33,370 nt of DNA, from contig JANXVA010000618.1 of NCBI GenBank assembly GCA_025351875.1, positions 1 through 33,370 on the forward strand, given 5' to 3'. The stretch comes from Myxococcales bacterium (GTDB lineage Bacteria; Myxococcota_A; Polyangia; Polyangiales; Polyangiaceae). The position numbers were made by a program, and so were the translations under genes. Below are positions 1 through 8,181 of this stretch, piece after piece (positions within the stretch are counted from its first letter, which is position 1; each line of letters starts with the position of its first letter). The notes under the pieces are model-generated. The model had not been told where the DNA came from. It ran no database searches and saw nothing but the letters and a program-made list of their open reading frames with translations.

Positions 1-975
1 CTCCTCGACGAGGAGGCGCGAGCCGGCGCAGCACACGTGGCCCTGGTTGAAGTAGATGCCGTTGACGATGCCGTCGACCGCCTGATCGATCGGCGCGTCG
101 CCGAAGACGATGTTCGCCGCCTTGCCGCCCAGCTCGAGCGTGAGGCGCTTGTGGCTGCCCGCGATGGCGCGCTGGATGCGCTTGCCGACGCCGGTGGAGC
201 CGGTGAAGGCGATCTTGTTCACGTCGGGGTGGTTGACGAGCGCGGCGCCCGTCTCACCGGCACCGGTGACGATGTTGACGACACCGGGAGGCAGCTCCGC
301 CTCCTCGATGATCTTCGCGAGGAGCAGGGCGGTGAGCGGCGTGGTCTCGGCGGGCTTCAGCACCACGGTGTTGCCGCACGCGAGGGCGGGAGCGATCTTC
401 CACGCGGCCATGAGCAGCGGGAAGTTCCACGGGATGATCTGCCCCGCGACGCCGAGGGGCCGATAGCGACGTCCCTGGAACGCGTAGTCGAGCTTGTCGG
501 CCCAGCCCGCGTGATAGAAGAAGTGCGCCGCCGCGAGGGGAATGTCGACGTCGCGCGACTCCTTGATCGGCTTTCCGCCGTCCATCGACTCGACGATCGC
601 GAGCTCTCGCGCCTTCTCCTGGATCGCGCGGGCGATCCGGAAGATGTATTTTGCACGGTCCGCGCCGCGCATCTTCGACCAGTACTTGTCGTAGGCCTCG
701 CGCGCGGCCTTCACGGCGTCGTCGACGTCCTGGGCGTTTGCCTCGGCGACCTCGGAGAGCACCTGCTCGGTGCTCGGGCTGATCGTCGGGAAGAACTTCC
801 CGCTTCGCGGCGTCACCCAGCGGCCCCCGATGAAGAGGCCGTATTTGGGGTCGATGCGGACGTGGTCCGGGGTCTCCGGTGCGGGCGCGTAGTCCCAGGC
901 GGATCCGAACTCGAGGGCTGCGCTCTTCGCGCGTTCGCGCTCGAGTCCCGTGCTGTCGCTCTTCGTGATGGTCAT
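1..975 (-). CDS. NAD(P)-dependent aldehyde dehydrogenase, C-terminus cut by the window edge
   Basis: Reading leftwards from the ATG at 975, the frame stays open for 325 codons to base 1. The protein is a classical aldehyde dehydrogenase that oxidises an aldehyde to an acid with NAD(P)+. Visible signatures are the Rossmann-site stretch GQIIPWNFPLL, the KPAETTPLTAL cofactor segment, FTGSTGVGKRI, the general-base motif LELGGKAANIVF, and the nucleophile region FNQGHVCCAGSRL near the truncation. The first Cys of VCC aligns with the ALDH2 catalytic Cys302. The start lies 9 bases after the deoC stop on the same strand, with AAGGA inside the end of deoC, so the two are probably co-translated. DeoC releases acetaldehyde, so oxidation of acetaldehyde is a reasonable inference, but the substrate cannot be read from sequence. 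About 150-170 C-terminal residues are missing. Confidence 0.93.
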   Translation of the reverse strand, partial: MTITKSDSTGLERERAKSAALEFGSAWDYAPAPETPDHVRIDPKYGLFIGGRWVTPRSGKFFPTISPSTEQVLSEVAEANAQDVDDAVKAAREAYDKYWSKMRGADRAKYIFRIARAIQEKARELAIVESMDGGKPIKESRDVDIPLAAAHFFYHAGWADKLDYAFQGRRYRPLGVAGQIIPWNFPLLMAAWKIAPALACGNTVVLKPAETTPLTALLLAKIIEEAELPPGVVNIVTGAGETGAALVNHPDVNKIAFTGSTGVGKRIQRAIAGSHKRLTLELGGKAANIVFGDAPIDQAVDGIVNGIYFNQGHVCCAGSRLLVEE

Positions 976-984
976 GAGTGTTGA

Positions 985-1989
985 TCAGTCCTTCGAGAAG
1001 TCGTCAGCTGCCTGGTAATTGCCCGTGCGCTCCTTCTCGAGCTGCATGAGCACGTCGTTGAGGAGCGCGCTCGCGCCGAACCGGAAGAGGTCGGGGGTGA
1101 GCCACGCGTCGCCGAGCGTCTCCTTCACGATGACGAGATAGTGGAGCGCCTGCTTTGCCGTACGCACGCCGCCCGCGGGCTTCATGCCGATGCGGCGGCC
1201 CGAGGCGTAGTAGTGGTCGCGGATCACCTCGAGCATGAGGAGCGTGACGGGAGGCGTCGCCGCCGGCTGGATCTTGCCGGTCGACGTCTTGATGAAGTCG
1301 GCGCCGGCCGCGATTGCGAGCTCGCTCGCCTTGCGGATGACGTCGTAGGTGCCGAGCTCGCCGGTCTCGAGGATGACCTTGAGGTGGGCAGCGCCGCACG
1401 CCTCCTTGGTCTGCGCGATCTCGTCGAAGACCTTCGCGTAGTCGCCGACGAGCATCGCGCCGCGATCGATCACCATGTCGATCTCGTCCGCGCCGAAGTC
1501 GACCGCGCGGCGCACGTCGTCGAGCTTGATGTCGAGGGGCGACTGCCCGCTCGGGAACGCCGTCGCGACGCTCGCCACCTTCACGTTGGAGCCGCGCAGG
1601 ACCTCCTTCGCGGTGGAAACGTGGTTCGGATAGACGCAGATGGCCGCGCAGGGGCCGATGCTCGGGTCGCTGTCGAGCGGCCGCATCGCCTTCTGGCACA
1701 GCTGACGAACCTTGCCGGCCGTGTCCTTACCCTCCAGGGTGGTCAGGTCCATCATCGCGACGGCGAGCTTGAGGCCCGCGACCTTGGTGGCCTTCTTGAT
1801 CGAGCGCTTCGCAAACGATGCGGCGCGCTCCTCGAGGGCCACCGCATCGACCGGCGGCGGCGCGAAGAGCGGATACAATCCGCCGCTGCTTCCGCGTTGG
1901 GTCGTTCCAGAGGCGCCCGCCTTGAAGAGGCGCGGTTGCGCGTCGCCAGAGGGAGACCCGTTGCCGTTCCCGTTTTCGTGAGTGCTCAC
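985..1989 (-). CDS. deoC: Deoxyribose-phosphate aldolase, long eukaryote-like form
   Basis: This enzyme cleaves 2-deoxyribose-5-phosphate to glyceraldehyde-3-phosphate and acetaldehyde in deoxynucleoside salvage. The 334-residue TIM barrel carries the Schiff-base lysine in FIKTSTGK (Lys234), the relay lysine in GMKPAGGVR (Lys271) and the catalytic Asp in EIDMVID (Asp171). The motifs DLTTLEG, ICVYPNHV and the C-terminal LGDAWLTPDLFRFGAS resemble the long animal-type DERA more than the roughly 220-residue Bacillus type. The GTG start at 1989 adds about 55 residues of Gly/Ser/Asn-rich, probably disordered sequence before the barrel. A later start is possible because no clear ribosome-binding site is visible. 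It is first in a two-gene unit with the aldehyde dehydrogenase. Confidence 0.95.
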   Translation of the reverse strand: MSTHENGNGNGSPSGDAQPRLFKAGASGTTQRGSSGGLYPLFAPPPVDAVALEERAASFAKRSIKKATKVAGLKLAVAMMDLTTLEGKDTAGKVRQLCQKAMRPLDSDPSIGPCAAICVYPNHVSTAKEVLRGSNVKVASVATAFPSGQSPLDIKLDDVRRAVDFGADEIDMVIDRGAMLVGDYAKVFDEIAQTKEACGAAHLKVILETGELGTYDVIRKASELAIAAGADFIKTSTGKIQPAATPPVTLLMLEVIRDHYYASGRRIGMKPAGGVRTAKQALHYLVIVKETLGDAWLTPDLFRFGASALLNDVLMQLEKERTGNYQAADDFSKD

Positions 1990-2037
1990 GCCGCCGAGAA
2001 TATCACGCCGAACGCGGAGCGTGCCGCAACCGCACGT

Positions 2038-2565
2038 TCACTTCCACTTGATGCTGCAGCCGAACGCGATCGTCTCGGTGACGGGCGGGTCCTTGCCATC
2101 CAGGAGGGCATCGAGGGCGTTTTTGAGGTCGTGGGAGGTGATCTGGGCCGGCTCGCGATGGTTGTCGTCGATACGGCCGTGGTAGCGGAGCTTCCGGTCG
2201 GCATCGAAGAGGTAGGCCTCGGGGGTGAACCGCGCTCCGAGCGCACGAACCAGGGCCTGCGAGTCGTCGCGGACGTAGGGGAACGGGAAGCCGCGCTCCC
2301 GCGCGCGTGCCTTCATCGGCTGGAGGCCATCGTCCGGATAGCGCGTTGCGTCGTTGGCGTTGACGGCCATGAAGTCGACCCCGCGGGCGCCGTACTCGTT
2401 GGCCAGGGCGACCATGCGCGGTTCGTAAGCGATGACGTACGGGCAGTGGTTGCACGAGACGAGGAGCACGAAGAGCTTGCCCTTCACGTCGGCGAGCGAG
2501 TGGTGAATGCCGTCGGTGCCCGGAAGATTGAACGGCGGGCACGGTGCGAGTAGCTCGAGAGCCAT
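2038..2565 (-). CDS. Thioredoxin-fold (AhpC/TSA-Redoxin-like) protein with CxxC
   Basis: This is a 175-residue cytosolic protein with no signal peptide. The N terminus (MALELLAPCPPFNLPGTDG) and the core that follows match the redoxin/AhpC-like branch of the thioredoxin superfamily. The redox centre is CNHCPYV (Cys38 and Cys41 from this start). FTPEAYLFD supplies the cis-Pro-like segment. The ATG at 2565 is preferred because conservation begins there; a frame-compatible upstream ATG at 2601 would add 12 unlikely residues. The gene follows the ferredoxin:thioredoxin-reductase-like gene by 66 bases on the same strand, so it could be that enzyme's partner (inference). A peroxiredoxin or disulfide-reductase role is an alternative; the reaction cannot be assigned. 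Confidence 0.85.
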   Translation of the reverse strand: MALELLAPCPPFNLPGTDGIHHSLADVKGKLFVLLVSCNHCPYVIAYEPRMVALANEYGARGVDFMAVNANDATRYPDDGLQPMKARARERGFPFPYVRDDSQALVRALGARFTPEAYLFDADRKLRYHGRIDDNHREPAQITSHDLKNALDALLDGKDPPVTETIAFGCSIKWK

Positions 2566-2631
2566 GGCGCGGAAGCTAGTGCGCTCGCGCGGCGACATCA
2601 ACCAAACGGGGGCCAGCGAGAGGGGACGGGC

Positions 2632-2973
2632 TCACTTCCCTCCCTTGCGAAGCCGCTCCGCGCTCACGAAGTCGCGCGAGGCGAAGAGCGCGCAGTCGCA
2701 ATAGCCCTGCCGGGCGATGTCCTCGTGGTGAGGAGTGCACGGGCAGACCATCTGCGAGCCCTTGGCCTTCGAGTCCTCGACGTCGGCGCACGGGCAGTAC
2801 ATCCGACCGTGCGCGACGAGGTTCTCGGCAAGCCCATCAATGACGTTCTCGACGACCGCCGCCACGGGATAGAGCTCGTAATCCCCCTTCGCGACGTAGG
2901 TGTCGACGAACTTCCGCACCTTCTCGAGCGCGCGTCCCTTGGGATCCCCAGTCTTCTCACCGCCGTCGCTCAC
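2632..2973 (-). CDS. Ferredoxin:thioredoxin reductase catalytic (beta) chain-like Fe-S protein
   Basis: This is a small 113-residue protein with the three dicysteine motifs of the FTR catalytic chain: CPC (60-62), CPC (77-79) and CDC (92-94). In characterised FTRs these bind a 4Fe-4S cluster next to a redox-active disulfide and pass electrons from ferredoxin to a thioredoxin. The third motif here is CDC rather than CHC, so the usual histidine is Asp. The spacings (14 and 12 residues between motifs) also differ from the cyanobacterial 16 and 8. The GTG at 2973 is chosen because GGGAGA lies just before it and family length is about 110-120; an in-frame ATG at 3015 would add 14 residues. The thioredoxin-fold gene follows in the same direction. 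Confidence 0.82.
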   Translation of the reverse strand: MSDGGEKTGDPKGRALEKVRKFVDTYVAKGDYELYPVAAVVENVIDGLAENLVAHGRMYCPCADVEDSKAKGSQMVCPCTPHHEDIARQGYCDCALFASRDFVSAERLRKGGK

Positions 2974-3103
2974 TCTCCCAAGCCTACCGCACGAACAAAA
3001 CGCGAAAAGCCGCATACGCGGCCAATCGAGCGCTCTCCCCCAAGAACTGCATCTCGGGAGCTCGAAGGGCGGTTGCCCCTCGAACCTGAGCAGAAGAAGC
3101 CGT

Positions 3104-3337
3104 TTACGGCTTCGGCGGGGCGGCGTCGAGCTTCGCCCTCTTCCGACGCCGGCGAGCGGCTTCCGCCTGCTTCTTGCGGCGCTTCACGCTGGGCTTCATG
3201 TAGTGGCGGCGCATCTTGAGCTCGCGGAGAACGCCTTCGGAGGCGAGCTTTCGCTTGAGCATCTTGATGGCGCGCTCGATCCCGCGGTCGCTGACAACGA
3301 CCTCGAGCGGCTTGCACTGTACGGCTTCACTCGGCAT
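3104..3337 (-). CDS. rpsU: Small ribosomal subunit protein bS21
   Basis: This is a 77-residue, strongly basic protein with the S21 pattern: a beta-like start PLEVVVSDRGIERAIKMLKRKL, then EGVLRELKMRRHYMKPSVKRRKKQAEAARRRRKRAK. S21 binds the 30S platform near the anti-Shine-Dalgarno region and influences initiation. The ATG at 3337 has GGAG about 11 bases upstream. The gene is transcribed alone and is divergent from the kinase gene at 3454. The tail ends in an Ala/Pro-rich stretch slightly longer than in E. coli (71 residues). Confidence 0.96.
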   Translation of the reverse strand: MPSEAVQCKPLEVVVSDRGIERAIKMLKRKLASEGVLRELKMRRHYMKPSVKRRKKQAEAARRRRKRAKLDAAPPKP

Positions 3338-3453
3338 CTATTCGCTGGCTCCGTAAACGTTCTGCGTCGAAACGTAGAAGGGACGTAGCGGATACCACGG
3401 CAATTTCGCGCTCGCTAGAGGAATTTGCCGGGTAGTCTGGGGGTTACCCCGCG

Positions 3454-6159
3454 ATGCTCAAGCCTGGAGACCTCGTCGGCCCCTACGAGATCCGCGGCTT
3501 TCTAGGCCAAGGCGGGATGGGTCAGGTCTACAAAGCGTTCGATCCGCGGCTCGAACGAACCGTCGCCTTGAAGGTGATCGTGGTGCCGGACGGGCCGACG
3601 GCGGAAGCCCCGGGCCGCAGCGACCTGGGGCGCAACGACTCCGAGCGGATCGCCGGCGAGTTCTCCGCACGCCTCCTCCGCGAGGCCCGGGCCGTCGCCT
3701 CGCTCAGCCACCCGAACGTCGTCGGCATCTACGACGTCGGCGAGTCGGGCAATCGCCTCTATCTCGCCATGGAGTACGTGGTGGGGACCACGCTGCGCTC
3801 GCTCGCGTCGAGCACCGAGGTGCCGCTCGCACGAAAGCTCCGCTGGCTCGTCGACGTCGCGCGCGCCCTCGGCGTCGCTCATCGCGCGGGCCTCGTGCAT
3901 CGCGACGTGAAGCCCGAGAACGTCATGATCCGCGAGGACGGCGTCGTGAAGGTGCTCGACTTCGGCATCGCGCGTCGAACGATGGGCTCGACGGAAGACC
4001 AGCAGAAGCTCGACACCGTGACGGGTGGCGGCGCGATCACCGGAACGCCCGTGTACATGTCGCCGGAGCAGATCAAGGGCCGCGACGTCGACGCGCGCTG
4101 CGATCAGTTCGCGTGGGGCGTCATGGCCTACGAGCTCGTGGCGGGCGAGCGCCCCTGGCCCGACAACGGCGACGTCCTCCAGCTCGTCGCGAAGGTCCTC
4201 ACCGAGCCGGCCCCTCCCCTCCGCAATCGCGGCCTGGACGTGCCCACCTCCGTCGAGGACACGATCATGCGAGCGCTCGCGAAGGAGCCCGACGCGCGAT
4301 TCCCGACGATGGCGGACGTCGCCGACGCGATCGAGCCGTTCGCGACGCAGACCACCGGCGGCGACCGCGTCCGGATCACGCCGCGCATCTCCGTGTCCGA
4401 GGACCCGAGCGCCTTCGCCGCCACGACACGCGTCCCCGCGAGCATCGAAGTGCCCCCGGTCGAGGCCACGCCTGGCGCCGAACGAACCGACCGCAAGAGC
4501 GTCTTTCGAAAGAAGCGAACGCGTCGCAAGCTGACGCAGCTCGCGCTGCCGCTCGCGCTCCTCGGGGCGCTCGGCGCGATCGTCGTTCTCGTTCGAAAGA
4601 GCTCGAACGTGCAGGTGGCGGCGGACGCCGCACGCCCGCTGTCGACCGTCCCCGAGGCGGAGGTCGCCTACAAGGAGGCGATGCGGCTCTGGCACGACGG
4701 CGCGACCGGCAAGGCGCGTACGACGCTGCGACGGGCTGTCGAGCTCGACCCGACGTTCGCGGCGGCGCACCTGCAGCTCGCCATCCAGACGGTCCAGGAC
4801 GATCCGTCCGGTGCGCAGGCCTCTTTCCAGAATGCGTTCGAGCACCGTTACATGCTCCTCCCGCGCGACACGGCGATGCTGGAGGCCTGCGAGCCTTACG
4901 TGCGGCCGCGCCCCGACCTCGACGAGTGGGAGACTCGCCTCACGGGCGCGGTGTTCCAGTTCCCGCGCGACGCCGAGCTGCAGTTCTTCCTCGGGCGCGC
5001 CCGAGAGCGGCAGGGCGCCGATGACGCCGCGAAGACCGCGTACGAGGCCGCCGTCCGTCTCGACTCGGGCTTCGTGCCTGCACTCGCGGCGCTCGCCAAT
5101 GCCGAGCGCAACCTCGGCCACGTGAACGAAGCGCTCGCCGCGACGGACCGCTGCATCAAGCAGTCGCCGGTCGCCGCGACGTGTCTCGAGACGCGCTACC
5201 GCTTGCTGAGCGATCTCGGCGAGTGTCACCGAGCGCGCGAGGAGGCCGCGCAGTGGCGTACGCTCGAGCCGCAGTCGCCGACCGCGTTCACCGCGTTCGC
5301 GCGAGCGCTCCACGCGGACGGCGCGCCGCGCCCGAGCGTCGAGGAGGCCCTCTCGCGCGCCTGGGCGCTCTATCCGCCAGAGAAGCGCACGTCGAGCGAG
5401 CAGTGGGACCGCATGTATCTCGCGATCGTCGACGGAGATCTCCCTCGCGCCGACCAGCTCGCTCACGACTTCGAGGCGCAGCTGCCGAAGTCCGCCGACC
5501 AGTACGACCACGCGATGCCGGCGCGCGCGCGCATCAACGTGCTCTACGAGAGCGAGGACCTCGAGGCGGCCGTCAAGGTCGCCCACGATTTTCTCGACCG
5601 CATGGATGCGTGGCCCGCCTACCCGTTCGCGCCGGATGCGAGCATCGCGTTCTACGAGCCGCTCTATCGCGCCGGCGAGCTCAAGAAGGCCGATCTCGAC
5701 CGCCAGCGCATGCGATGGATGGAGCGGGAAAAGCAGCGCCTCGCAGGCGGCGACCGGAGCACCCGCGCGGCCTGGGGAATGTGGGCTACCTGGGGCGGCT
5801 TCGCGGAGACGAAGGAGGAGGCGCTCGAGGCCATCGGTCGCATGCCGCAGATCCCGCTCCCCGTCGGTTCGCGTCGCGCGGTCAGCCTCGATTTCGCGGT
5901 AGGAAAGGTCTACGCGCTCGTCGGCCGTCCCCGCGAGGCGCTCCTCTCGCTCACGCGCGTGACCTCGACGTGCACGTCGCTCGAGGATGCGATGCTCGTC
6001 GCACGCGCGCGCTACTACCTCGGCATGGCCCACGAGGCGAACGGCGACAAGACCCAGGCGCGCGATGCCTACGGCCGCGTCGTCTCGGCATGGCCGAAGG
6101 GGACGCGCTCGCGGACCGTGCGCTGGGCTTCGATGAGGCTCGAGGCGCTCGGGAAGTGA
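3454..6159 (+). CDS. Transmembrane Ser/Thr protein kinase with C-terminal TPR region
   Basis: This 901-residue protein has an N-terminal Hanks-type kinase domain (about 11-295). It carries the glycine loop GQGGMGQV (19-26), VALK (Lys40), HRDVKPEN (149-156), DFG (169-171) and MSPEQ (202-206), all intact, so it should be active. A basic juxtamembrane stretch (KKRTRRK) is followed by one membrane helix (about 361-380). The remaining roughly 500 residues, predicted to lie outside the membrane, are helical and TPR-like from about 395 onward. It probably senses an envelope cue or partner through the TPR part (inference). A short GGGGG-TTA-CCCC hairpin at 3439-3450 ends three bases before the start and leaves no clear ribosome-binding site. 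The stop overlaps the next start (GTGA), so the two proteins are likely made together. Confidence 0.94.
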   Translation: MLKPGDLVGPYEIRGFLGQGGMGQVYKAFDPRLERTVALKVIVVPDGPTAEAPGRSDLGRNDSERIAGEFSARLLREARAVASLSHPNVVGIYDVGESGNRLYLAMEYVVGTTLRSLASSTEVPLARKLRWLVDVARALGVAHRAGLVHRDVKPENVMIREDGVVKVLDFGIARRTMGSTEDQQKLDTVTGGGAITGTPVYMSPEQIKGRDVDARCDQFAWGVMAYELVAGERPWPDNGDVLQLVAKVLTEPAPPLRNRGLDVPTSVEDTIMRALAKEPDARFPTMADVADAIEPFATQTTGGDRVRITPRISVSEDPSAFAATTRVPASIEVPPVEATPGAERTDRKSVFRKKRTRRKLTQLALPLALLGALGAIVVLVRKSSNVQVAADAARPLSTVPEAEVAYKEAMRLWHDGATGKARTTLRRAVELDPTFAAAHLQLAIQTVQDDPSGAQASFQNAFEHRYMLLPRDTAMLEACEPYVRPRPDLDEWETRLTGAVFQFPRDAELQFFLGRARERQGADDAAKTAYEAAVRLDSGFVPALAALANAERNLGHVNEALAATDRCIKQSPVAATCLETRYRLLSDLGECHRAREEAAQWRTLEPQSPTAFTAFARALHADGAPRPSVEEALSRAWALYPPEKRTSSEQWDRMYLAIVDGDLPRADQLAHDFEAQLPKSADQYDHAMPARARINVLYESEDLEAAVKVAHDFLDRMDAWPAYPFAPDASIAFYEPLYRAGELKKADLDRQRMRWMEREKQRLAGGDRSTRAAWGMWATWGGFAETKEEALEAIGRMPQIPLPVGSRRAVSLDFAVGKVYALVGRPREALLSLTRVTSTCTSLEDAMLVARARYYLGMAHEANGDKTQARDAYGRVVSAWPKGTRSRTVRWASMRLEALGK

Positions 6160-8153
6160 CACCGCGCGCTCGGCTCGCGCTCGCCCTGATCGCGCTCCTC
6201 GCCCTCGTGGCGGTCGTGTATGCCCCCGTCCGACGAGGCGTCTTCATCGGGGATGACGTGCCGCTCGTCCTTGGCGACCCGCTCGTGGTCGCTGGGACCC
6301 CGAGGGAGATCTTGACGCGGCCGTACGCGCCCGTGAATCCGCTCACGGACTCGCGGCCCGTCTACTACCGGCCCCTCACGGTCGCGTCGCTACGAGCCGA
6401 CTACGCGATGGCTTCGGACGACGCGCCCTCGTTCCACATGACGAACCTCTTCCTTCATCTCTGCGCGACGGCAGCGCTGCTGCTCGCGGCGCGTCGACTC
6501 GGAGCGCCGCCACTCGCCGCGCTCCTCGCGGCCGCGGGATGGGCGCTGCTCCCGCGGAGCACCGAGTGCGTCGCGTGGATCTCCGGAAGAGCGGACGTGC
6601 TCGCGGCCATCTTCGTGCTGAGCGCGATCGCGCTGTGGCCGTGGCTCTCGCACGAGGAGAGCCGTGGTGCGCGGCGCGGCGCTGGAGCGAGAGCCGTGCT
6701 GGCCAGCGTCGCGGTTCTCTGCGGCCTGCTCGCAAAGGAGGTCTCGGTCGCGGCCGTGCTCGCGATCGTCACGGGGACCGTCCTCGGCGCCCACGGCGCT
6801 GGGCGCGAGCGCGCGCGCACGGTCCTCTCGCGACTCGCCTATCTCGTCCCCTCGGTCGCGGCCTACATCGCGCTCCGCTCGATCGCGACGCGCGACGCCG
6901 CGTCACGGATCTCGCCGATCGGGCCGTGGCCACGCGCGGCGACCGCGCTCGAGACCGTCGGGCGCTACCTCGAGATGACCCTCGACCCATGGCACCCGCG
7001 GACCGGGATCGGCTTCTTCGGCGCCATCGACACCGTGTCGGCCGCGCTCGGCGCGACGCTGCTGGTCGCGTGCGGGGCGGTCGCCGTGCTCGCGCGGCGG
7101 AGGCGCCCGGACGCGACGGCGCCGGCGCTCGGGTCGGCCGGCGTCGCGATCGCCACGAGCGCGACGCTGGGGATCGCTTCGCTCGGTCTGGTCGTGCACG
7201 TCGTGCCGATCGTGCTCGTCGCGGCCGTCGCGGCGGACCGGCTCCTCTACCTGCCGCTCGCCGCGCTCGTGATGTGCCTCGCCGTAACGGCGACCAAGCT
7301 ATCGCGACGCAATGCCGCCATCGCGGCCGGCGCCGCGGTCCTGGTCACCGCGAGCTTCATCCCCGTCACGCGTGCCCGTGCCGACGACTACACGAACGAT
7401 CTCCGCTTCCGCGTCGCGGCGGCCGAGGCGGCTCATCGCTGGAACACCGGCCCAAAGAGCACGCTCGCCAACGTCGTTCGTTCGAAGGCCGAGCTCGACC
7501 TCGCGTGCAGACTACACGCTTCGGCCGTCCGGGCCCTGGCGGAGATGGGCCCCGCGGGAACCGTTCGGCACGCGCGCGCCCTGGAGAATCTCGGCAGTTG
7601 CTATGCGGTACTCGGCAACTACGACGGCGCGGCCGAGGTGTATCGCAAGCTCCTCCAAGCGCGACCGGACAATCCACGGATCCACATGGCGATTGGCTTT
7701 CTCTCCATGCATGCCCTCGCACTGGACCGCGCGGAGGCATCCCTCGGTCACGCCCTTGCGCTCGACCCCTCCCTCGATGCCGCGAGGAGCGCCCTCGACT
7801 CGCTGCCCGGCACTCGGCGCGAGCTAGCTCGCCTCTCGAGCGACGACGCACGCCGCGCCGACCGCCTCGGCTGGGCGGCGCTCCTCACCCGCGTCGGTCG
7901 GACGCCGGAGGCGACGCGGGCGTGGACCGAGCTCGCGCTCGACCCCAGCGTCCCGAACGGCACCGCGGTCCGCGCAGTCGACTTCCTCCTCACGAACGGG
8001 GACATCGCGACGGCGCGTCTTGCCGCGGAGGCGTACGTGCAGCGCGCCGCCCTCGACGAACGCATGGTTCGCGAGCGGTTCGCGAAGCGCGCGAGCGACC
8101 AGGTGACGATCGACGCTCTCCGGCCGCGGCTCGAGGCGCTCGCGGCAAAGTGA
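6156..8153 (+). CDS. TMTC-like GT-C multi-spanning membrane protein with C-terminal TPR
   Basis: The frame starts at GTG 6156 inside the kinase stop (GTGA overlap), giving 665 residues. A first membrane helix (about 7-24) is followed by FIGDD (Asp33-Asp34), the acidic pair expected in the first external loop of GT-C glycosyltransferases. The segments YRPLT, then TECVAWISGRADVLAAIF, then LLAKEVSV (Lys194-Glu195) match the TMTC/O-mannosyltransferase-like family, in which HPxxTEAVxxxxGRAD and a later SKE/AKE recur. Ten or so hydrophobic helices run to about residue 410. A TPR-like region follows, including NLGSCYAVLGNYDGAAEVYRKLL. TMTC proteins transfer mannose to protein acceptors from a lipid-linked donor, but the donor and acceptor here are unknown. 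It may modify surface proteins under kinase control (inference). Confidence 0.85.
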   Translation: MTPRARLALALIALLALVAVVYAPVRRGVFIGDDVPLVLGDPLVVAGTPREILTRPYAPVNPLTDSRPVYYRPLTVASLRADYAMASDDAPSFHMTNLFLHLCATAALLLAARRLGAPPLAALLAAAGWALLPRSTECVAWISGRADVLAAIFVLSAIALWPWLSHEESRGARRGAGARAVLASVAVLCGLLAKEVSVAAVLAIVTGTVLGAHGAGRERARTVLSRLAYLVPSVAAYIALRSIATRDAASRISPIGPWPRAATALETVGRYLEMTLDPWHPRTGIGFFGAIDTVSAALGATLLVACGAVAVLARRRRPDATAPALGSAGVAIATSATLGIASLGLVVHVVPIVLVAAVAADRLLYLPLAALVMCLAVTATKLSRRNAAIAAGAAVLVTASFIPVTRARADDYTNDLRFRVAAAEAAHRWNTGPKSTLANVVRSKAELDLACRLHASAVRALAEMGPAGTVRHARALENLGSCYAVLGNYDGAAEVYRKLLQARPDNPRIHMAIGFLSMHALALDRAEASLGHALALDPSLDAARSALDSLPGTRRELARLSSDDARRADRLGWAALLTRVGRTPEATRAWTELALDPSVPNGTAVRAVDFLLTNGDIATARLAAEAYVQRAALDERMVRERFAKRASDQVTIDALRPRLEALAAK

Positions 8154-8181
8154 GCGCGCTGGCGCGGTCGACGGTTCGGGC

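Noticed and set aside
37..984. Long rightward open frame over the left end
   Set aside because: It is the antisense shadow of the aldehyde dehydrogenase, which has all its motifs on the minus strand; the rightward product is Arg/Asp/Val-biased without a recognisable fold.
3439..3450. GGGGG-TTA-CCCC hairpin as a terminator of an upstream gene
   Set aside because: No T-run follows, and no rightward gene lies upstream; at most it shapes the kinase leader.
5181..6155. Upstream extension of the TMTC-like frame
   Set aside because: It lies fully inside the kinase gene in another frame and encodes Arg-rich shadow sequence; GTG 6156 gives the first hydrophobic helix directly.
3502..6162. 886-codon leftward frame opposite the kinase
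   Set aside because: GC-rich codon use leaves the antisense frame open. The product is Arg/Glu/His-rich with no domain, while the rightward frame is an intact kinase.
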